DNA from: Alphaproteobacteria bacterium
GTDB taxonomy: Bacteria > Pseudomonadota > Gammaproteobacteria > Burkholderiales > Burkholderiaceae_C
Assembly (NCBI GenBank): GCA_030054175.1
Contig: JASGCM010000012.1
Location: 1-64,000 of the forward strand
DNA: 64,000 nt
Reading direction: 5' to 3'
The translations under genes were made by a program, and so were the position numbers. The notes below the pieces were generated by a model that did no database searches, had not been told where the DNA came from, and saw only the letters and a list, made by a program, of their open reading frames with translations. Position 1 is the stretch's first letter. The number at the start of each line of letters is the position of its first letter. Below, in pieces: positions 29,860-38,200 of the stretch.

Positions 29860-30398
29860 CGGGCCAATCCTGGAAATTCGGTTGCGGTGTACAGGCGTGA
29901 CGGAAAGGTCTTGTTTCCAATGTCCGCCATGCGTGCCTTGGCAGTGACCCGCTGCACGTCGGCCTCAACTTCGGTGATCACGAGCGTGATCGGTGGATCC
30001 ATCTGCGGACCACTCAGATCGTTGGACAGGTACGGGCGATAGGTCACCTCTATGGGTGACTCCGAAACCGATGCCTCGTCCAAGTGCTTCACGATCTCCC
30101 GGGTGACGTTGTCCAGGGTGATCGCGATTTCAGGAACAGGCGCGATATCCACCGGCGGCAGATCCAGCTCAAAGCCCATGGCCACGAACTGGACCTGCTG
30201 CCCGGCATTGATTGGCGCTGACGCCTCAAGCCTTGCCAGCAAGTCTTGCTGATCTCGCACCACCCGGATCGCCGTCGAGTTACCTGCATCGTCTTTGAAA
30301 TCCGGGTGCCGGATCTCCAGCGTATGCAGGATGACGACATTGCTCGGAGCGCTTGCATAGGCTTCCCGCAGCGCCTCAGAAAGTGCTGCATCAGGCAT
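29856..30398 (-). CDS. DUF1833 tail-tip protein
   Basis: A 180-residue protein of the DUF1833 family, functionally equivalent to the gpL-type tail-tip component. Features are the start ALSEALREAYASAPSNVVIL, then HTLEIRHPDF, VQFVAMGFELDLPPVDIAPV and ITLDNVTREIVKHLDEA. It is a structural virion protein. It overlaps the radical SAM gene by 8 bases, so the unusual modification genes are transcriptionally fused to tail-tip genes. Confidence 0.82.
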   Translation of the reverse strand: MPDAALSEALREAYASAPSNVVILHTLEIRHPDFKDDAGNSTAIRVVRDQQDLLARLEASAPINAGQQVQFVAMGFELDLPPVDIAPVPEIAITLDNVTREIVKHLDEASVSESPIEVTYRPYLSNDLSGPQMDPPITLVITEVEADVQRVTAKARMADIGNKTFPSRLYTATEFPGLAR

Positions 30399-31812
30399 GC
30401 GTCACCCGCACAGGAAATGGTTTGACGGGACGCTCTGGCGGCACAACCGTGCTCATATCGCCATGGCTTTCTACAAATCCGAGATGAATGACATCCATCG
30501 CAGTGACATCTTCACGGCGGATGGCTTCGCCTTCTATGCGTGTGAGGATCAACCCCTGTGTCTGGTAGTAGAGTGCCGCCGCCAACACAGCCAGGTTGTG
30601 GCTGAAGGAGTTGTCGCACGCGGCCTCCCAGTAACCTTCCTCCAGGAACAGGCATGCGCCTTTGCAAAGCTGCACCACGGGACAACGAGGACATTCGCTT
30701 CGCGTGCTGAAGTGGTAGGCCGTATTGAGGCTGATGTCTTCAAACTGATCGACGTGACCGATCTTGTGGTTCGTGGAGGCACTCATGTTCTGGCAAGTCA
30801 TCACGTTGCCTTTCATGTCCACCGCGATCGAATCATCGCGATCCATTCCGCACTTCTGGCCCAATGCAGCCAATGGACGTGACTGCGCTTGGGACCGTAT
30901 GAATTCATCCACTTTGTCCCGCATGGTCCCAACGGCCATTCCTGAGCCCGTGACCAGCTCCCAGAACATCTGGTGCAAATAGCGGGTTTGATCATTCCCA
31001 TAGAGGGCCAAGGACAGTCCGCTCTGATCGTAGGGAAGCATCACCTCCTCAGTCGAAAGCACCACGGCCTGCATCGGAAGATCCAGCTTTTCAGCAAAGT
31101 ACAGGCGCACCGCCTTGAGCGACTGGTTGTGACGATGCAAGACCGTGTTGAAACTCATGCGGTCAATCGACATGCGCCGAGACACCCAGCGTTTGATCTG
31201 AGCCAGACTTTCGGGGTCGTTCAGTGGATCAGGACCACGGTAAGACTGTGCAGGACCGTCATGCGACAGACCGATGCCCACATCAAGGGTCTCGACCCAA
31301 GCGAGCTTTTCGTCATCGAAAAGGGAACCGTTGGTGACGATGGACAACTGCGCGTGCGGATAGCGCGCCTTGACCGCTTCTCCCAGCGGCTTGAGGAGCT
31401 TCCAATACACGAAGGGCTCGCCGCCCCAAAATTCAATCTTGACGCCAGCACCCTTGCCATCGTCGCCACCAGCAAACCAGCCTTCGAGTTGCTGCATGAA
31501 TGGGGCGACGTCGTCCGGGTGTCCATCAATGTCATGGGGCTGGTGCGCCTGAGAGCAATACTGGCAGGCGTAGTTGCACTTGAGCCCCAATTGCAGCTTG
31601 AGGTGCCTGATGGCTTTGGATTTGCCAGCCGGGTTGCTGGGGTGATGCAGATGCCAAAACGGCGGCCACTGCATGTCTTCTTGCTTTGGAAATGCCTGCG
31701 GCAGCGGCAAAGGCTCTTCGTTGTCAGCCCAGACCAAACTGGAATCCTCCGGGTCGTAGAGCGCCTGTCGCACAAAACCATGCTGGCCATTGAGGGTGAG
31801 GGTGAATTTCAT
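30391..31812 (-). CDS. radical SAM/SPASM peptide-modifying enzyme
   Basis: A 473-residue enzyme. The radical SAM cluster motif CNYACQYC is C79, C83, C86, and GGEP is at 130-133. The C-terminal SPASM domain has the complete seven-cysteine layout: C321, G335-x4-C340, then C374-x2-C377-x5-C383-x3-C387 and C399, enough to hold two auxiliary Fe-S clusters. SPASM enzymes modify ribosomal peptides or proteins (thioether or C-C links, epimerisation, formylglycine). The ATG overlaps the stop of the 69-residue gene by four bases. It lies in a tail operon 2.5 kb downstream of an Asn-Cys repeat protein, the obvious candidate substrate. No phage structural role is known to me for such an enzyme. Confidence 0.9.
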   Translation of the reverse strand: MKFTLTLNGQHGFVRQALYDPEDSSLVWADNEEPLPLPQAFPKQEDMQWPPFWHLHHPSNPAGKSKAIRHLKLQLGLKCNYACQYCSQAHQPHDIDGHPDDVAPFMQQLEGWFAGGDDGKGAGVKIEFWGGEPFVYWKLLKPLGEAVKARYPHAQLSIVTNGSLFDDEKLAWVETLDVGIGLSHDGPAQSYRGPDPLNDPESLAQIKRWVSRRMSIDRMSFNTVLHRHNQSLKAVRLYFAEKLDLPMQAVVLSTEEVMLPYDQSGLSLALYGNDQTRYLHQMFWELVTGSGMAVGTMRDKVDEFIRSQAQSRPLAALGQKCGMDRDDSIAVDMKGNVMTCQNMSASTNHKIGHVDQFEDISLNTAYHFSTRSECPRCPVVQLCKGACLFLEEGYWEAACDNSFSHNLAVLAAALYYQTQGLILTRIEGEAIRREDVTAMDVIHLGFVESHGDMSTVVPPERPVKPFPVRVTHA

Positions 31813-32018
31813 GGAATGAGGTCCTCAAACGCGATGGGATAGGCCTCGCGACACACCTTGGCCAAATCGGCACCGGGTAGCGTCTTGAGGTTGAAGATGT
31901 GACGGCCAGAAGCCTTGCCGTCGGGATTGGCGACCAGGACGGTCATCACCAGGTTCGATTCATCGACCTGGACCACTTCGACGGCATAGCCCTGACGGAC
32001 TGAAAGATCGAGACTCAT
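31809..32018 (-). CDS. 69-residue protein coupled to radical SAM gene
   Basis: A small protein with a strand-rich N-terminal part (YAVEVVQVDESNLVMTVLVA) and a helical end (GADLAKVCREAYPIAFEDLI). I know no family for it. A GGAG lies 8-9 bases before the ATG, and the gene overlaps the radical SAM start by four bases, so the two products are made together. It could be a substrate-binding adaptor comparable in role to PqqD-like recognition elements, or a second substrate; both are inferences from position and size only. Confidence 0.6.
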   Translation of the reverse strand: MSLDLSVRQGYAVEVVQVDESNLVMTVLVANPDGKASGRHIFNLKTLPGADLAKVCREAYPIAFEDLIP

Positions 32019-32053
32019 TGAATGGGCTCCATGGGATTGTTTGGGTGCGGGTA

Positions 32054-32755
32054 CTAGATCTGGGCTTTGGCGTGCGCACGGATTTGTTCGGCTGACCAGG
32101 TCTGGTCACCACCACGGTCATCACGGTGCGTGAAGCGCACATTGGTGACGATGGCAACCTTGTCGCTCTGCGGGTCGAACAGAGGAAACGTGGAGTGCTC
32201 CAGATAGCCCGGAAAAATGAACAACGCCCCTTGACGGGGCGTTTGTGCGAAGAGCTTGTTTTCATGTCGGAGCATCCAGTTGGCCTGCACCGGTCTGGGA
32301 TCGTGAAAACACAGTGCCCCGGGCAAGCCAACGGCATCTCGCCCTTCGTTGGCCCCGAGGTGGACTCGGGGGTAATAGGTGGCCACCAACTGATTACCAA
32401 CATGGCGGTGCGGGATGGCCCACTTGCCCAGTCCACGCTGGCGATTCACGAACGTGTTGTAGGTGATGGACAACTCGCAAGGATCGAGCGATGGGTACGC
32501 TTGCCGCACATAGGCGGCCACCCTCAGTTCGATGGCGTCCAGCAAACGCAACAGCGCCTGGCTGGGTTGCTCACGCATCATGGACACGGTGTCGGCTCGA
32601 TGCGCCATCTTGGCTGACGTTTGGGTGTGGCACTCGTAGAAGGTTGCAGCCTCCTGCGCCAGAGTCTCCCGCACGTCATCCAACTCTGAGAGTTGATCGA
32701 TCAGCACATGACTGGGCCAGAGGCTCAGCAGCTGACATGAATTGCTTGGCGTCAT
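32054..32755 (-). CDS. putative Fe(II)/2-oxoglutarate-dependent oxygenase
   Basis: A 233-residue protein resembling the TIGR02466-type 2OG-Fe(II) oxygenases: KWAIPHRHVGNQLVATYYPR gives an H-x-H metal site and the start of the jelly roll, ALCFHDPRP follows, GALFIFPGYLEHSTFPLFDP supplies the distal His, and KVAIVTNVRFTHR the 2OG-binding Arg region. It would hydroxylate a protein or peptide side chain. It overlaps the preceding hydroxylase-like gene by four bases and is followed by the radical SAM pair. Confidence 0.75.
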   Translation of the reverse strand: MTPSNSCQLLSLWPSHVLIDQLSELDDVRETLAQEAATFYECHTQTSAKMAHRADTVSMMREQPSQALLRLLDAIELRVAAYVRQAYPSLDPCELSITYNTFVNRQRGLGKWAIPHRHVGNQLVATYYPRVHLGANEGRDAVGLPGALCFHDPRPVQANWMLRHENKLFAQTPRQGALFIFPGYLEHSTFPLFDPQSDKVAIVTNVRFTHRDDRGGDQTWSAEQIRAHAKAQI

Positions 32756-33546
32756 CGGGTCAAATCTCCATCAAAAATCATCTGAATCGGGTGCTTGCAG
32801 CCGTAAAAGCGGTTCGGTCTATACGTCCTTGTTGGATGGTCGAACTCGATCCATGGCCAGACGCTGAAATGCACGCTGCAACGACTTCCCAACCAAGAAT
32901 GCCGATTGACCAAGGTGTGCTCGTAGCCCGAACAGTTCATCCACAGGCACTCACCCGGGTTGAAGCTCAGGTCATCCTGCCCATCAATCGACAGAACCAC
33001 ACCCGGTGACACAGCTAGGCAAATGTCCAACCTGAGCTCCTCAAAAATCGAGGTATCTCGGTGTGGATGCACCAGAGGAACACCCCGAGGATTGGGCGGG
33101 ACCAACACTGTCAGCCGCCCCGACCCAATGGTCAGGGTGAACTGATCGAGCATCGTCCCGATGGCCAGGTATCGCCCCACCTCCGAGCGATGCGCAAACG
33201 CCAAATGGTCGGCACCGCTGTACCGACATGGGTCCTGGCACAAATAAGGGTCCATCGCCTCAACGGGATGCCCCGTGTGGGCCAACGACAGGTTGCGAAA
33301 CAGGCCCGGACTGGCTGCACTGACTTGGGACTCCCAGATCAGCGAATCGAAACGATCAAATGCAGCGGCGAATGCATGGTCCAGATTGGATGGCACCGTC
33401 ACACCAGGCACGTCCCTGATCGCCACGAGACGCTCAAGTTCCGGATCTGAAACAGCCTTGATGGCTGCCTCAAAATCTGTCTCGCGCCGCAGGTATGTGG
33501 CAACCGTCATGTGGCTTGGGATGTCGTCCGCATGCACCGCCCACAT
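32752..33546 (-). CDS. aspartyl/asparaginyl beta-hydroxylase-like protein
   Basis: A 264-residue protein. The segment VHPHRDTSIFEELRLDICLA contains H-x-D followed by a strand with Arg-Leu; LSIDGQDDLSFNPGECLWMN and GYEHTLVNRHSW supply a distal His and Arg in the order found in Asp/Asn beta-hydroxylases. The substrate class of that family (Asn or Asp side chains) fits the Asn-rich repeat protein encoded 0.8 kb upstream. The start at 33546 forms a TGATG overlap with the previous gene. The family call is by pattern, so moderate. Confidence 0.6.
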   Translation of the reverse strand: MWAVHADDIPSHMTVATYLRRETDFEAAIKAVSDPELERLVAIRDVPGVTVPSNLDHAFAAAFDRFDSLIWESQVSAASPGLFRNLSLAHTGHPVEAMDPYLCQDPCRYSGADHLAFAHRSEVGRYLAIGTMLDQFTLTIGSGRLTVLVPPNPRGVPLVHPHRDTSIFEELRLDICLAVSPGVVLSIDGQDDLSFNPGECLWMNCSGYEHTLVNRHSWLGSRCSVHFSVWPWIEFDHPTRTYRPNRFYGCKHPIQMIFDGDLTR

Positions 33547-34349
33547 CAAACCACCTCCACAGCCGCACCGACCTTGTGGCTGAAATACTTGAAGCCCACC
33601 TTGATCAGTCCCTGATCCTGCGGCTCCAGCCCCAACGCCATCCATTTGAAACTTGCAACACCACCAACGATCGGCACCTTGGTCTTGGGCAGAAAACCGG
33701 CCTCGCACTCCAGGTACAGAACACCACTGCGCGTTTCGATTGCAGGCATGCCTTCAGTTTCATAGACGGGCTGAATGAGCCTGACCGTGCAAGTGATAGT
33801 TTCACCTGCGGCACAGGAATTCGGGACGTCCAACTCCAGCGAGGGCAGCACGGCGTTGTAGAGCGACACACGCGACCGAACTTCGAGAAACTCGGCAAAG
33901 CCTTCGGGTGCCATGGTTTGCGGCGCGTAAACCAGGACTGCCACCTCCTCGATCGGGCTGTCCTCAAAGGGGACGAAGAACAACACCGTGCGTGGATGCA
34001 GGGGACGCCCAAGTAAGAACGGGTTTTTATGCAGATTCGTCTGCGGGAAAACGGAATGCAAATGCCCCAAATCTTCCCAACCAAAGCGGGCCTCCAATGC
34101 CCAGTTGGTATGGATGCCCCAATGCTTTCCTAGGTCAATGTGCTGCCTGATGGCCGCCGGATCAAACACGAAGGGGCGTGAGCCATATTCCTTCTCATTC
34201 GTCTCAGGGTTGGTGCGCCAAGGAGTCACCGTGATCGTCTGAGCTTGCACGTCCCGCTCAACCCGGTAGCTCACAGGAAAGGCCCCAAACGATTCGGCTG
34301 GGGACGGGATGTTGAACAGGCGACCACCAACGGTAGTTGAATTTGTCAT
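33546..34349 (-). CDS. putative virion protein of the modification cassette
   Basis: A 267-residue protein without recognisable catalytic motifs. The first half is aromatic- and His-rich (HWGIHTNWALEARFGWEDLG); the second half is strand-rich and Ig-like (ITCTVRLIQPVYETEGMPAI, GLIKVGFKYFSHKVGAAVEV). It has a GGAG 9 bases before the ATG and sits 11 bases after the Asn-Cys repeat gene. It may be a tail accessory protein, a fibre chaperone or an adaptor for the modifying enzymes; I cannot decide. Confidence 0.6.
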   Translation of the reverse strand: MTNSTTVGGRLFNIPSPAESFGAFPVSYRVERDVQAQTITVTPWRTNPETNEKEYGSRPFVFDPAAIRQHIDLGKHWGIHTNWALEARFGWEDLGHLHSVFPQTNLHKNPFLLGRPLHPRTVLFFVPFEDSPIEEVAVLVYAPQTMAPEGFAEFLEVRSRVSLYNAVLPSLELDVPNSCAAGETITCTVRLIQPVYETEGMPAIETRSGVLYLECEAGFLPKTKVPIVGGVASFKWMALGLEPQDQGLIKVGFKYFSHKVGAAVEVV

Positions 34350-34360
34350 CTCTCAACTCC

Positions 34361-34957
34361 TCAGCAGTCGGTGCTGCAGTTGCAATTGCAGTTGCAATTG
34401 CAATTGGTTCGGCAATTGAAGGCGGTGGAGCCACAGTTGCAGTTGGAGTAGCTGCCGCAGTTACAGTTGCAATTGCAGGCTCGGTACCAGCGGTGGTACT
34501 CCGCGCCACCGATTTCGTCTTGCGCCAAGTAGTAGCCGTCATAGTTCAGACCAACGGAAGGGACGGCGTAGTTGGCATAACTCGTTCCACCGACTCCATC
34601 GTACTGGCCACTGTTGGCGCAATAGTTAAACCCCAGGCCCCATGTCCACCAGTTCACATTGGGGGGAACCCAGTTGGCGTTGCTTGCGCAATTGCCATTG
34701 GGCAGATAGCCATTGCAGTTGCTGGCACGGTCGTCGTAGTACTGGCTCGAGCGCCCCATCTCTCCGATGTCCTGTCCGTCTCCCATCTTGTAGCCCGTGT
34801 TGCGAGCATCGTCACTGGTCACACTGCTTTTGAAGAGTGCTCCGTTGGACATGGTGAGGGTGCCGGTCATGGTCCCACCGGCCTTGTCCAACTTGCCGTT
34901 GATTTCAGTCTGCAAGGCATCATCCAGCCCCGCCTTGGGGATGCGCGTAATCGCCAT
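34361..34957 (-). CDS. tail-fibre-like protein with C-terminal Asn-Cys repeats
   Basis: A 198-residue protein. Residues 1-45 are a phage-fibre leader with the common GGTMTGTLTMSNGALF repeat. The middle (75-158) is rich in Asn, Gly, Tyr and Trp. The last 38 residues (161-198) hold 13 Cys, 11 of them as Asn-Cys dipeptides: C161, 163, 165, 167, 172, 174, 182, 186, 188, 190, 192, 194 and 198. Three more Cys (81, 90, 113) occur upstream, two of them close to NGN/ASN. It is placed directly after the main fibre gene and before two oxygenases and a radical SAM enzyme, making it the likely substrate. A metal-binding or disulfide-locked tip is the simplest alternative. Confidence 0.85.
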   Translation of the reverse strand: MAITRIPKAGLDDALQTEINGKLDKAGGTMTGTLTMSNGALFKSSVTSDDARNTGYKMGDGQDIGEMGRSSQYYDDRASNCNGYLPNGNCASNANWVPPNVNWWTWGLGFNYCANSGQYDGVGGTSYANYAVPSVGLNYDGYYLAQDEIGGAEYHRWYRACNCNCNCGSYSNCNCGSTAFNCRTNCNCNCNCNCSTDC

Positions 34958-34969
34958 GATTTCTCCTAG

Positions 34970-37678
34970 TTAGATGTAACGCACCACAATCCGCGCGCTG
35001 GCGGCTGGTGCTGATGTGAATCGCAAAGTCGCCCCGGAATTGACCAGGACGTAGGCATCGAGTGAGTCCTGCACCACGTAATTGACCGTCACGATCAATT
35101 TGTGGACGCTGGACGCTGCAGTGCTCAGACTGAAGTCCGTCGCCGAACCATTGCCAGTAAAGACCTGTGGGGCGACGTTGGAGCCGCCCGCCGCAGCGGC
35201 ATACCCCTGCGCTTGGCTCATGTAGCTCTGAGCCTGTGTGGCCGATGCTGCTGAAGCCGTCGCAGAATTCGCCGATGCGGTGGCACTGCCAGCCGATGCC
35301 GTTGCCGAATTCGCCGCACTGGTTGCTTGCTGACTGGCCGTCGCTGCATTGGCAGCAATGGACTGTGCGTAGTACTTGGCCGAATACTCGGTCGATCCTG
35401 AAACAGGACCCGACGTCTTGTTCGCCCATTCCTCGGCTGCGGCTGCGCCAGACTGCGCTTCCTTGTCCAGGTAGCGAACGCTGATCACAACGCCACTGGC
35501 AGGGGCCGAACTGAATCTGAGCGTTGTTGTGGCTGGTGTGGTGTAAGCATCCAAGGGCGCTTGAGGCACCCCGGCAACTGTCACCATCAATGCACCGGGA
35601 TACCCGACTGGTCGACTGATTGTGAAATCCGTCTTCACGCCATCACCGGTGAACACATCGGCGGGGATGACCGTATTGGCCGTCACCGCCGCTGCCGATC
35701 CTGCCGCTTGCCCTGCCCAGTATTTGGCTGAGTAACCGCTGCCGTCGACCGTACCGGTGGTCTTTTGTGCCCAATCAGAAGCCAGAGCTGCTTGCGCCTG
35801 TGATGCCGTCAACGACCCTGCTGCGCTTGTGGCACTGCCTGCCGCCGCAGTCGCCGAATTAGCAGCGGAAGTTGCACTCGCCGTTGCATCCCCAGCTTTA
35901 GTCGTTGCCGTTGTGGCTGCCCCAGCTGCCGACGTGGCCGAAGTTGCTGCATTGGTGGCACTCGTGCTGGCGTTGCTGGCCGAGGTTGCTGCCGCTGTGG
36001 CACTGTTGGCTGCGTCCGTCGCTTTGCCACTTGCGGTGGTGGCCGAACCTGCCGCTGCAGTAGCGGAGCTCGCCGCATTCGTGGCTGAGGTTGCCGCTGC
36101 AGCCGCCTGCGTACTGGCGGTACTGGCAGAAGTCGCTGCATTGGTCGCCGACGTTGCGGCATCCGAGGCTTTGGTCGAGGCGGTACTTGCTGAACCAGCC
36201 GCAGCCGTTGCACTGGCCGCCGCATCTGTTGCCTTTTGCGTGGCGGTTGATGCCGAAGCCGAAATCGACTGCGCGTAGTACTTGGCCGAATAGTCACTGC
36301 CACTGACAGTGCCTGTCGTCTTCGTCGCCCAATCCTGCGCAAGACTGGCACTGCCAGATGCGCTACTGGCTGAACTTGCCGCTGCTGTTGCGCTGCTGCT
36401 TGCATCGGTGGCCTTAGCTGTTGCCGTTGTCGCAGAGGCAGATGCACCGCTGGCACTGCTGGCTGCATTGGCCGCCGATGTCGCAGCGTCGCTGGCCTTG
36501 GTACTGGCAGTGGTGGCTGAAATCGCCGCATTGGTGGCCGACGTCCCTGCATCGGCAGCCTTGGTCGTGACCGTGGTTGCAGATCCTGCAGCCGATATCG
36601 CACTGCCAGATGCCGCCGTCGCAGACGAAGACGCCGAAGTGGCACTCGCAGCAGCTGCCTGGGCGTGGTACTTGGCCGAATATTCCGTCGAGCCGGAGAC
36701 CACACCGCCGGTTTTGGTGGCCCACTCCTGTGCAGACGCTGCGCCAGATTGAGCCTCCTTGTCGAGATACCGAACACTGATGCCCACACCTGTTGCCGGT
36801 GCGGACACAAAGCGCAGGGTCGTACTTGCGGGGACCGAGTACGAATCTATCGGTGCTTGAGGAACTCCAGCCACCGTCACCAACACAGCACCCGGATAGG
36901 CCACGGGATGGCTGAGGGTGAAATCCGTCTTGACGCCATCCCCTGCAAACACATCAGCCGGAATCACCGTATTGGTGGTCACCACTGCTGCCGAGTTGGC
37001 TGCCTGACCGGCCCAATACTTCGCCGAATACCCAGTGCCGTCAACGGTTGCAGCGGTTTTTTGCGCCCAGTCAGACGCCAACGAAGCCTGCGACTGAGCC
37101 GACGCCAAAGCGGTCTGTGCATCTGTTGCCTTACTGCTGGCCGTGGAGGCGGAGCTCGCCGCCGAACTGGCACTGGTGGCCGCATCGCTGGCCTTTTGCG
37201 TCGCGGTGGTGGCCGAGGCTGCCGCCGCTGTTGCCGAGCTCGCTGCATTGGTGGCACTGGTGGCCGCATTGGTTGCCGAGGTAGCCGCTGCCGTTTTGCT
37301 GCTGCTGGCATCACTGGCTTTGGTACTGGCAGTGGTTGCCGAGGTCGCCGCAGCCGTCGCAGAACTTGCCGCACTGGTTGCAGAATCACTGGCCGCACTC
37401 GCCTTGGTACTGGCTGTTGTGGCTGATGTCGATGCACTGCTAGCCGATTGCGCAGCATTGCTTGCTTGTTGGGTGGCCGTAGCCACCTGATTGGTCAGAT
37501 CTTGGCGGGACGCATCAAGTTGGGTTTGAACCCCATGTATGACGTTGGCCACGCTCTTGACCTGGCCACCTTGCGTGGTCACGGTCGTCTGATCATCCCC
37601 GTGGACGATCTCATGGAGCAGTTGGGCATCCCCCTCGATCGTTCCCACAGCTTCATCCAGCCGGGTCTTGAGGGTCAT
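34970..37678 (-). CDS. large side-tail-fibre-like protein
   Basis: A 902-residue fibre. Residues 60-200, 340-630 and 775-820 are low-complexity Ala/Ser/Thr heptad-like repeats with periodic Lys/Asp, as in lambda Stf, expected to form long triple coiled coils. Two copies of a globular unit of about 141 residues (200-340 and 631-772) each contain YSAKYWAGQAA, VIPADVF, VTVAGVPQAP and SVRYLDKEAQSGA. A third, shorter version of the beta unit ends the protein (QVFTGNGSATDFSL to RIVVRYI). It probably attaches at the baseplate and carries or precedes the Asn-Cys tip protein. Confidence 0.85.
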   Translation of the reverse strand: MTLKTRLDEAVGTIEGDAQLLHEIVHGDDQTTVTTQGGQVKSVANVIHGVQTQLDASRQDLTNQVATATQQASNAAQSASSASTSATTASTKASAASDSATSAASSATAAATSATTASTKASDASSSKTAAATSATNAATSATNAASSATAAAASATTATQKASDAATSASSAASSASTASSKATDAQTALASAQSQASLASDWAQKTAATVDGTGYSAKYWAGQAANSAAVVTTNTVIPADVFAGDGVKTDFTLSHPVAYPGAVLVTVAGVPQAPIDSYSVPASTTLRFVSAPATGVGISVRYLDKEAQSGAASAQEWATKTGGVVSGSTEYSAKYHAQAAAASATSASSSATAASGSAISAAGSATTVTTKAADAGTSATNAAISATTASTKASDAATSAANAASSASGASASATTATAKATDASSSATAAASSASSASGSASLAQDWATKTTGTVSGSDYSAKYYAQSISASASTATQKATDAAASATAAAGSASTASTKASDAATSATNAATSASTASTQAAAAATSATNAASSATAAAGSATTASGKATDAANSATAAATSASNASTSATNAATSATSAAGAATTATTKAGDATASATSAANSATAAAGSATSAAGSLTASQAQAALASDWAQKTTGTVDGSGYSAKYWAGQAAGSAAAVTANTVIPADVFTGDGVKTDFTISRPVGYPGALMVTVAGVPQAPLDAYTTPATTTLRFSSAPASGVVISVRYLDKEAQSGAAAAEEWANKTSGPVSGSTEYSAKYYAQSIAANAATASQQATSAANSATASAGSATASANSATASAASATQAQSYMSQAQGYAAAAGGSNVAPQVFTGNGSATDFSLSTAASSVHKLIVTVNYVVQDSLDAYVLVNSGATLRFTSAPAASARIVVRYI

Positions 37679-37699
37679 GATTGGGTTCCTTAAATTGAT

Positions 37700-38200
37700 C
37701 TACCAGTAATCAGCCGCCGCCATGGATTGGTTGAGCCAGGTGTGCAGGCGCTCGCCCAGCGCAATGGCATCCGGCCCCAGCACCGCAGCGACTTGGGTTT
37801 CATCGGCTGTGAGCCGTGGAAATTCCTGCACTTCCAATTGCGCTTTGACTTGCCAGCGGTTGCCGGGCAACAGCTCGGTGTCCCACGGCGCAATGAAGCG
37901 GGACTGCACCGCCTGAACACCCAAGCCACCCGCCAAGGGCATCGCAAACCAGAGAACGCCTTGGTTGAGGGCATGCATCCACCAGGCATCAAACACGGCA
38001 AACGCCTCTTGTGAGAAACGCCACTCCGCGCGCACCCGATAAAGCGTGCTCGTGGAGCGCAAGCGCATCCGAGCCGCCCCGGCATCGATGTCCGTCCGCA
38101 CCGCATTCGATTGCGGAGCCAGCCCATAGCCCTCGATACGTGGCAGCGGCAAGGTGTCCGGCCAAACAGGGATGCCAACAGGCAAGGTCACATCACTCAT
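37700..38200 (-). CDS. tail protein between tape measure and fibre
   Basis: A 166-residue Trp-rich protein (GIPVWPDTLP, RAEWRFSQEAFAVFDAWWMH, LLPGNRWQVKAQLEVQEFPR). Its position after the tape measure is where lambda-like phages encode minor tail/distal tail proteins (gpM region). I do not recognise the exact family. It overlaps the tape-measure gene by four bases. Confidence 0.7.
   Translation of the reverse strand: MSDVTLPVGIPVWPDTLPLPRIEGYGLAPQSNAVRTDIDAGAARMRLRSTSTLYRVRAEWRFSQEAFAVFDAWWMHALNQGVLWFAMPLAGGLGVQAVQSRFIAPWDTELLPGNRWQVKAQLEVQEFPRLTADETQVAAVLGPDAIALGERLHTWLNQSMAAADYW

Noticed and set aside
30973-31842. 289-codon plus-strand frame over the radical SAM gene
   Set aside because: The minus strand encodes a complete radical SAM/SPASM protein; the plus frame lacks a ribosome-binding site and any motif.
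34337-34969. Val/Ala/Ile-rich 210-codon plus-strand frame
   Set aside because: It is the mirror of the Asn-Cys codon repeats (GTTGCA/ATTGCA read the other way); the minus frame has a fibre leader and proper gene spacing.
35757-36810. Long frames on both strands inside the tail fibre gene, and a repetitive array resembling CRISPR at first glance
   Set aside because: The repeats are short, degenerate Ala/Ser/Thr codon repeats of a coiled-coil fibre; there are no constant repeats with unique spacers.
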